A DNA stretch of 11,045 nucleotides from Lachnospiraceae bacterium (GTDB lineage Bacteria > Bacillota > Clostridia > Lachnospirales > Lachnospiraceae). Shown here piece after piece: positions 6,302 through 11,045 of the stretch. The stretch spans positions 1 through 11,045 of the forward strand of contig CAAEHZ010000458.1 in the NCBI GenBank assembly GCA_900755865.1, given 5' to 3'. Made by a program: the position numbers and the translations under genes. The notes under the pieces were generated by a model. The model searched no databases and had not been told where the DNA came from. It was given only the letters and a program-made list of their open reading frames with translations. Position 1 is the first letter of the stretch; the number at the start of each line of letters is the position of its first letter.

Positions 6302-7381
6302 TTATAAAAGAACCTCTATTGTTAAATCGGGATATTCCGAAAGGTTCACGTACTCCGTGCCGCACTGGACAATAGGGCGGGACAGCTTATAGCGGTTGAT
6401 ATAAATAATATCTCCCTCCCTGCCGTCGGAAAGGCGGCAGCGGTTTCTGATATAGGTATTTACCACATTTTCCAGAAATGTCATCAGATATTCCACGTCA
6501 TATTTCTGGAAGCCTTCGGATTCGTAAAGCTCGATGACCCGGAAGGGACAGACAGGCCCTCTGTAGACCCTTGCGGCAGTCATGGCATCATAGACATCTA
6601 CGATGGAAACCAGTCTGGCGAAGCGGTCAATCTGGTTGCCGTGCAGCCGTAGGGGATAGCCGGAGCCGTCGGAGCGCTCATGATGCATCAGGGCGGCATT
6701 CTGGATATGGACATCAGCTCCCTGTTTTTTTAACAGCTGATACCCTGCCACAGGATGCTTCTGGATTTCCTCGTATTCGTCCGGTGTCAGCCTCGCGGGC
6801 TTGGACAGAATATTATGGGGCACTAAAAGTTTCCCGATGTCATGGAGCAGACCGCAGGAGGTTGCCAGATTGACCTCCTCCGGGGAAAATTTCAGCCAGG
6901 TGGCAAGAATGTTGCTTAAAAGTGCCACATTGATACAGTGGGCATAGGTGGAATCGTCATATTCCCGCATATTCTGCATCATGGCAAAAATACTTCCCTT
7001 TTTCTCACCGAGAGAAGTGATGGCAAGGGAATGTTTTAATAAAAGGTCAATATCCAGCTTCATGTTTCGTTCCACCACATTGTTGATGGTAGAGCGGAAG
7101 TCGGATAACTCTAATTCATAATCATTTTTAAATTCCTTAAATTCCTCGGATTTCCGGACACGCTCGTAATAGGAGGGTGTTTCCGGAACGGGAGGCGTAA
7201 AGGTTTCCCTGGGGACTGTATCTTCCACGTATATTGTTAAAATTCCGTATAATTCCAGTCGGGTAATCATCCAGGAATTTAAGATGGTTCCATGGGGAAT
7301 CAACATTTCTCCATTTGATGCCTGTACATTCTGTGCCACGACCATGCCGGGAATTAGCTGCAGTAAAGAAAGTCTTTTCAT
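6302..7381 (-). CDS. HD-GYP domain protein, predicted c-di-GMP phosphodiesterase
   Basis: A soluble 359-aa protein. HD-GYP proteins hydrolyse cyclic di-GMP at a metal centre. Residues 1-60 (LSLLQLIPGMVVAQNVQASNGEMLIPHG...) form the small N-terminal module often found in clostridial HD-GYP proteins. About 70-130 is charged and helical. The catalytic domain spans roughly 140-310 with H148, H180-D181, G183-K184, H209-P, HHERSDGSGYP at 233-243, and DVYDAMTAARVYRG at 262-274. The HHExxDGxGYP signature is complete, so activity is likely. The last 45 residues (DGREGDIIYINRYKLSRPIV) form a small beta-rich tail of unknown role, somewhat like a PilZ-type beta strand set but without its RxxxR motif. The ribosome site TGAGGT lies seven nucleotides before ATG. 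The promoter has perfect consensus boxes and the mRNA leader is very short. The pectinesterase follows in the same transcript. Confidence 0.94.
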   Translation of the reverse strand: MKRLSLLQLIPGMVVAQNVQASNGEMLIPHGTILNSWMITRLELYGILTIYVEDTVPRETFTPPVPETPSYYERVRKSEEFKEFKNDYELELSDFRSTINNVVERNMKLDIDLLLKHSLAITSLGEKKGSIFAMMQNMREYDDSTYAHCINVALLSNILATWLKFSPEEVNLATSCGLLHDIGKLLVPHNILSKPARLTPDEYEEIQKHPVAGYQLLKKQGADVHIQNAALMHHERSDGSGYPLRLHGNQIDRFARLVSIVDVYDAMTAARVYRGPVCPFRVIELYESEGFQKYDVEYLMTFLENVVNTYIRNRCRLSDGREGDIIYINRYKLSRPIVQCGTEYVNLSEYPDLTIEVLL

Positions 7382-7400
7382 CGGTTTTACCTCATGAAAA

Positions 7401-7429
7401 ATTATACTGTTTTATCGTGCATTTGTCAA
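7401..7429 (-). promoter_or_regulatory. Perfect-consensus sigma-A promoter of the HD-GYP/pectinesterase unit
   Basis: On the minus strand, TTGACA (7429-7424), 17-nt spacer, TATAAT (7406-7401): all twelve consensus bases at ideal spacing. The start of transcription should be near 7394, only about 13 nt before the ATG, so the GAGGT ribosome site (7393-7389) would sit at the very 5' end of the mRNA. No operator-like dyad is evident around it. Confidence 0.8.
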
Positions 7430-7479
7430 TTTTTAACAGAAAATTTACGAAATGTTTCCAGAGGAAAGAAAGCAGGGTG

Positions 7480-7508
7480 TTGAATCTGTAAGGAAATTCT
7501 GGTACAAT
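7480..7508 (+). promoter_or_regulatory. Predicted sigma-A promoter of secA-prfB
   Basis: TTGAAT (7480-7485), 17-nt spacer, TACAAT (7503-7508), ten of twelve consensus bases. Transcription would start near 7515, leaving a leader of about 42 nt before the GTG at 7557. It is divergent from the HD-GYP promoter, with about 50 bp between the two -35 boxes. Confidence 0.7.
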
Positions 7509-7556
7509 GTAGGATAAAGAGTGCCCAGAAGGGTCACGGAAAGGTGTGGAAGTTTC

Positions 7557-10124
7557 GTGAAGATTGTTGATAAGATATTTGGTACACACAGCGAAAGAGA
7601 ATTAAAAAGGATTATACCGCTGGTGGATAAAATCGACAGCCTGCGTCCTGAAATGCAGAGCCTGTCCGATGAAGAACTGCGTGGAAAGACGGCAGAATAT
7701 AAAAAGCGTCTGGAAGCAGGCGAAACTCTGGATGATTTACTTCCGGAGGCTTTTGCCACAGTGCGGGAGGCAGCCAGAAGAGTTCTGAACATGGAGCATT
7801 ACCGGGTACAGCTTATCGGTGGAATTATCCTGCATCAGGGACGTATCGCGGAGATGCGTACCGGTGAAGGAAAAACCCTGGTATCCACGGCACCGGCTTA
7901 TCTGAATGCCCTGGAAGGAAAGGGTGTCCATATTGTAACGGTCAATGACTATCTGGCAAAGCGTGATGCGGAGTGGATGGGTCAGGTACATGAATTTCTG
8001 GGACTGACGGTGGGTGTTGTTTTAAACAGCATGACCAGTGAAGAGCGCCAGAAGGCATATGGCTGCGATATTACTTATGTTACCAATAATGAGCTGGGAT
8101 TTGATTACCTGAGAGACAACATGGTTATCTACAAGGAACAGCTTGTTTTGAGGGATTTACATTTCTGTATCATTGACGAGGTAGACTCCGTCCTGATTGA
8201 CGAGGCGAGAACCCCTCTGATTATTTCCGGTCAGAGCGGCAAGTCAACGGCTCTTTATGAGATGTGTGATTTGCTGGCGAGAAGGATGCAGCGTGGCGAT
8301 GATGTGCAGGAGCTGACAAAGATGGATGCCATCATGGGCGTGGTACAGGAAGAGAACGGTGACTTTATTGTCAACGAAAAGGACAAGGTTATTAACCTGA
8401 CGGAAGCAGGTATCAAGAAGGTAGAACAGTTCTTCCATATTGACAACTATGCTGACCCGGAAAATCTGGAAATCCAGCATAATATCATTCTGGCGCTCCG
8501 TGCCCATAACCTGATGTTCCGCGACCAGGATTATGTGGTAAAGGACGACCAGGTACTGATTGTAGACGAATTTACCGGACGTATTATGCCGGGACGCCGT
8601 TACTCCGACGGTCTGCATCAGGCAATCGAGGCGAAGGAGCATGTAAAGGTAAAGAGAGAGAGCAAGACTCTGGCTTCCATTACCTTCCAGAACTTCTTCA
8701 ACCTGTTTGAGAAGAAGTGTGGCATGACCGGTACCGCGCTGACAGAGGAAAAGGAATTCAGAGAGATTTATGGCATGGACGTTGTGGAAATTCCCACAAA
8801 CCGTCCGGTTATCCGTAAGGATTTGCAGGATGCGGTTTACAAGACAAAGGCAGAGAAGTTAAATGCCATTGTCAATGCAGTGGTGGAAGCCCATGCAAAG
8901 GGACAGCCTGTACTGGTAGGTACGATTACCATCGAAGCCAGTGAGGAATTGAGCAGGATGCTGACAAAGCGTGGCATCCAGCATAAGGTGCTGAATGCGA
9001 AATTCCATGAGCTGGAGGCGGAAATCGTTGCAGATGCAGGTATTCACGGTGCCGTTACCATCGCAACCAATATGGCAGGCCGTGGTACGGATATCAAGCT
9101 GGACGAGGAAGCAAGGGCAGCGGGCGGCTTAAAGATTATCGGTACAGAGCGTCATGAATCCAGACGTATTGACAATCAGCTCCGTGGACGTTCCGGACGT
9201 CAGGGCGACCCGGGGGAATCCAAGTTCTATATTTCCCTGCAGGATGATTTGATGCGTCTGTTCGGTTCTGACAGACTGATTAGTATGTTTAACGCCATGG
9301 GAATCCCGGAGGGACAGGAGATTGAGCACAAGGCACTGACCAATGCCATCGAATCCGCCCAGAAGAAGATTGAGAGCAACAACTTCGGCATCCGTAAAAA
9401 TCTGCTGGAATATGACCGGGTAATGAGCGAGCAGCGTGAAATTATTTATGACGAGCGCCGCAGAGTATTGAACGGCGAGAGTATGCGTGATTTCATCTAC
9501 AAGATGATTACGGATATTACGGAGAACTGCGTGGATATCAGTATCAATGATGACGCAGAGGTAGAGGACTGGAATTTCAATGAGTTAAATACCCTGCTGA
9601 TTCCCACGATTCCCCTGCAGCCGGTAACACCGGAGCGGGTAAAGAAGCCCAAAAAGAACAGCTTAAAGCAGCAGTTAAAGGAAGAGGCTGTGAAGCTTTA
9701 TGAGAGCAAGGAAGCAGAGTTCCCCAACTCCGAGGCAATCCGGGAACTGGAGCGTGTAATTCTGTTAAAGGTAATCGACAGAAAGTGGATGGACCATATC
9801 GACGATATGGAGCAGCTCAGACAGGGAATCGGCTTACAGGCATACGGACAGCGTGACCCGCTGGTAGAATATAAGATGAGCGGTTATAACATGTTCGATG
9901 AAATGACCCAGAACATCAAGGAAGAAACAGTCCGTCTGCTGTTCCATATCCGTGTGGAGCAGAAGGTAGAGCGTGAGCAGGTTGCCAAGGTGACAGGCAC
10001 CAACAAGGATGACAGTGTGGCAAAGGGCCCCGTAAAGAGGGAAAATGCGAAGATTTACCCCAATGACCCCTGTCCCTGTGGAAGCGGCAGGAAGTATAAG
10101 AACTGCTGTGGGCGGAAAGCCTGA
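7557..10124 (+). CDS. secA: Preprotein translocase ATPase SecA
   Basis: The motor of the Sec pathway: it binds preproteins at the membrane and drives them through SecYEG with ATP. The 855 residues cover the whole family length. Visible in order: [13 protein letters not shown] Walker A at about 100-107 (K106), [31 protein letters not shown] with D207-E208 as Walker [18 protein letters not shown] at 336-352, [18 protein letters not shown] from 506, and [23 protein letters not shown]. The helical scaffold follows ([19 protein letters not shown]). The C-terminal zinc motif is [13 protein letters not shown] with C839, C841, C850 and C851. I chose GTG at 7557, giving [18 protein letters not shown], as homologues start there and AAAGGTG/TGGAAG lie just upstream. 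The GTG at 7521 would be only about six nucleotides from the predicted mRNA start and adds 12 unrelated residues. prfB follows 37 nt later without a terminator, as in the known secA-prfB operon of Bacillus. Confidence 0.98.
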   Translation: MKIVDKIFGTHSERELKRIIPLVDKIDSLRPEMQSLSDEELRGKTAEYKKRLEAGETLDDLLPEAFATVREAARRVLNMEHYRVQLIGGIILHQGRIAEMRTGEGKTLVSTAPAYLNALEGKGVHIVTVNDYLAKRDAEWMGQVHEFLGLTVGVVLNSMTSEERQKAYGCDITYVTNNELGFDYLRDNMVIYKEQLVLRDLHFCIIDEVDSVLIDEARTPLIISGQSGKSTALYEMCDLLARRMQRGDDVQELTKMDAIMGVVQEENGDFIVNEKDKVINLTEAGIKKVEQFFHIDNYADPENLEIQHNIILALRAHNLMFRDQDYVVKDDQVLIVDEFTGRIMPGRRYSDGLHQAIEAKEHVKVKRESKTLASITFQNFFNLFEKKCGMTGTALTEEKEFREIYGMDVVEIPTNRPVIRKDLQDAVYKTKAEKLNAIVNAVVEAHAKGQPVLVGTITIEASEELSRMLTKRGIQHKVLNAKFHELEAEIVADAGIHGAVTIATNMAGRGTDIKLDEEARAAGGLKIIGTERHESRRIDNQLRGRSGRQGDPGESKFYISLQDDLMRLFGSDRLISMFNAMGIPEGQEIEHKALTNAIESAQKKIESNNFGIRKNLLEYDRVMSEQREIIYDERRRVLNGESMRDFIYKMITDITENCVDISINDDAEVEDWNFNELNTLLIPTIPLQPVTPERVKKPKKNSLKQQLKEEAVKLYESKEAEFPNSEAIRELERVILLKVIDRKWMDHIDDMEQLRQGIGLQAYGQRDPLVEYKMSGYNMFDEMTQNIKEETVRLLFHIRVEQKVEREQVAKVTGTNKDDSVAKGPVKRENAKIYPNDPCPCGSGRKYKNCCGRKA

Positions 10125-10161
10125 ATCGTAAAAAATCTAAAAAAGAAAGAGGTGACGCGAA

Positions 10162-11045
10162 GTGGTAGAACTTGACCAGATGAAAACAGAAATTCTGACC
10201 TATGAAACACCTTTAGCGGAAGTGAGGGATTCACTTTGACCTGGCTGACAAGTCAAAGCGAATAGAAGAAATGGAAATGGAAATGGAGGCTCCCGGATTT
10301 TGGGATGACCCGGACCGTTCCAATCAGAAAATGAAAGAACTGAAGAATATGAAGGATACTGTGGAGGAGTGCAACGGACTCTTTACCCAGTATGAGGATA
10401 TTCTGACCTTAATTGAAATGAGCTATGAGGAAAATGATGAGTCCATGGTGGCGGAAATCAGAGGAGAACTGGAGGACTTCAAGGCAAAATTTGATGAGCT
10501 TCGGATTTCTACGCTGCTTTCCGGAGAGTACGATAAAAACAATGCAATTTTAAAGCTGAATGCGGGTGCCGGTGGAACGGAGAGCTGCGACTGGTGCAGT
10601 ATGCTGTACAGAATGTACACCAGATGGGCAGAGCGCAAAGGCTTCTCAGTGGAGGTATTGGATTATCTGGACGGTGACGAGGCAGGAATCAAGTCAGTGA
10701 CCTTCCAGGTCAACGGTGAGAACGCTTACGGCTATTTAAAGTCGGAAAAGGGCGTACACCGTCTGGTAAGAATTTCTCCCTTCAATGCCCAGGGAAAACG
10801 GCAGACTTCCTTTGTTTCTCTGGATGTCATGCCGGATATTGAGGAAGATTTGGATGTGGAAATCGATGAGAAGGATTTGCGAATCGATACCTACCGAAGC
10901 AGTGGTGCCGGTGGACAGCACATCAACAAGACCTCCTCTGCAATCCGTATTACCCATATCCCTACGGGAACGGTAGTACAGTGCCAGAACGAGCGAAGCC
11001 AGTTCCAGAATAAGGACAAGGCAATGCAGGTGTTGAAGGCAAAGC
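10162..11045 (+). CDS. prfB: Peptide chain release factor 2, with programmed +1 frameshift, 3' end outside window
   Basis: Release factor 2 reads UAA and UGA and triggers peptide release on the ribosome. Translation starts at GTG 10162, seven nucleotides after GAGGTG (10149-10154). It runs 25 codons ([15 protein letters not shown]...EVRDSL) to an in-frame TGA at 10237-10239. The rest continues in the +1 frame from GAC at 10238 ([12 protein letters not shown]...EAPGFWDDP) and stays open to the window end. After the shift come the [10 protein letters not shown] block, the codon-recognition tripeptide SPF (in [11 protein letters not shown]), and the catalytic GGQ in [15 protein letters not shown] near 10907-10935. 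About 293 residues of a family that is usually 360-370 are present. The internal stop is not a mutation: CTT TGA C is the conserved self-regulating recoding site, read through when RF2 is scarce. It sits downstream of secA and is probably co-transcribed. Confidence 0.95.
10220..10258 (+). other. Two overlapping inverted repeats at the prfB frameshift site
   Basis: AAGTGA (10220-10225) pairs with TCACTT (10231-10236) around a GGGAT loop. CTTTGAC (10234-10240) pairs with GTCAAAG (10252-10258) across an 11-nt loop. The two stems share CTT and cannot both form. Both are short, and whether they form in the mRNA is unknown. Confidence 0.4.
10222..10240 (+). promoter_or_regulatory. RF2 autoregulatory +1 frameshift site
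   Basis: GTG AGG GAT TCA CTT TGA C: a slippery CTT codon (10234-10236), the in-frame stop TGA (10237-10239) in its weak C-following context, and an internal Shine-Dalgarno-like AGGGA (10225-10229) upstream. This is the architecture known from E. coli prfB (AGGGGG, then CTT TGA C). Here the SD-like run is shorter and ends four nucleotides before CTT (TTCA) rather than three. Low RF2 slows termination and lets the ribosome slip to the +1 frame. Confidence 0.93.

Noticed and set aside
6295..6310. CTTTTA-TTTA-TAAAAG inverted repeat between HD-GYP and pectinesterase
   Set aside because: It is a 6-bp stem of nearly only A-T over the stop codon, expected by chance and too weak to terminate or regulate.
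6276..6365. A 30-residue N-terminal extension of the pectinesterase overlapping the HD-GYP gene
   Set aside because: The extension matches nothing in the family, and the ATG at 6275 has the ribosome site and the expected N-terminus.
7521..7556. Upstream GTG start adding 12 residues to SecA
   Set aside because: It is about six nucleotides from the predicted transcription start, leaving no ribosome site, and the added residues do not look like a SecA N-terminus.
10237..10239. In-frame TGA suggesting prfB is a pseudogene
   Set aside because: The position, the CTT TGA C context and the intact +1 continuation are those of the known RF2 programmed frameshift.

Overview
The window most likely comes from a Gram-positive Clostridia genome, probably a gut Lachnospiraceae. 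The support is moderate GC with AT-rich intergenic regions, AGGAGG-type ribosome sites, textbook sigma-A promoters, a secA-prfB pair, and a pectinesterase without a signal peptide beside an HD-GYP gene. Genus cannot be fixed by eye. Most of the window is ordinary chromosome. I see no mobile element, CRISPR array, tRNA, rRNA or phage gene.

Left part (1-2730): the 3' two-thirds of a HerA-like/DUF853 ATPase gene (+) runs convergently into a DegV-family fatty-acid-binding protein gene (-). The 335-bp gap at 1784-2118 holds two divergent promoters, one for degV (-) and one for an Hsp20 small heat-shock gene (+). The hsp20 promoter carries a perfect 6-bp dyad between -35 and -10. Its leader carries a possible 22-codon ORF ahead of the Hsp20 start. 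A strong intrinsic terminator closes the hsp20 unit.

Middle part (2731-7381): a calcineurin-like metallophosphoesterase (+) is followed by a PAS-GAF-GGDEF protein (+) whose signature is degenerate (GGGEL) and whose PAS domain has a cysteine cluster. This meets a two-gene minus-strand unit: an HD-GYP protein (predicted c-di-GMP phosphodiesterase, intact motif) followed 26 nt later by a cytoplasmic CE8 pectin methylesterase. One bidirectional terminator serves both sides, and the pectinesterase stop codon sits in its loop.

Right part (7382-11045): a divergent intergenic region carries a perfect TTGACA-17-TATAAT promoter for the HD-GYP gene and a TTGAAT-17-TACAAT promoter for secA. secA (855 aa, with C-terminal zinc motif) is followed 37 nt later by prfB. 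prfB contains the classic autoregulatory +1 frameshift site (CTT TGA C) near codon 25 and runs off the window end.

Themes: cyclic-di-GMP signalling (an apparently intact HD-GYP and a probably inactive GGDEF) beside intracellular pectin-oligomer use, and core secretion and translation-termination genes. I found no convincing wholly new multi-gene system. The best candidates for new biology are regulatory: the hsp20 operator and leader ORF, the 13-nt leader of the HD-GYP mRNA, and the overlapping stems at the prfB recoding site.
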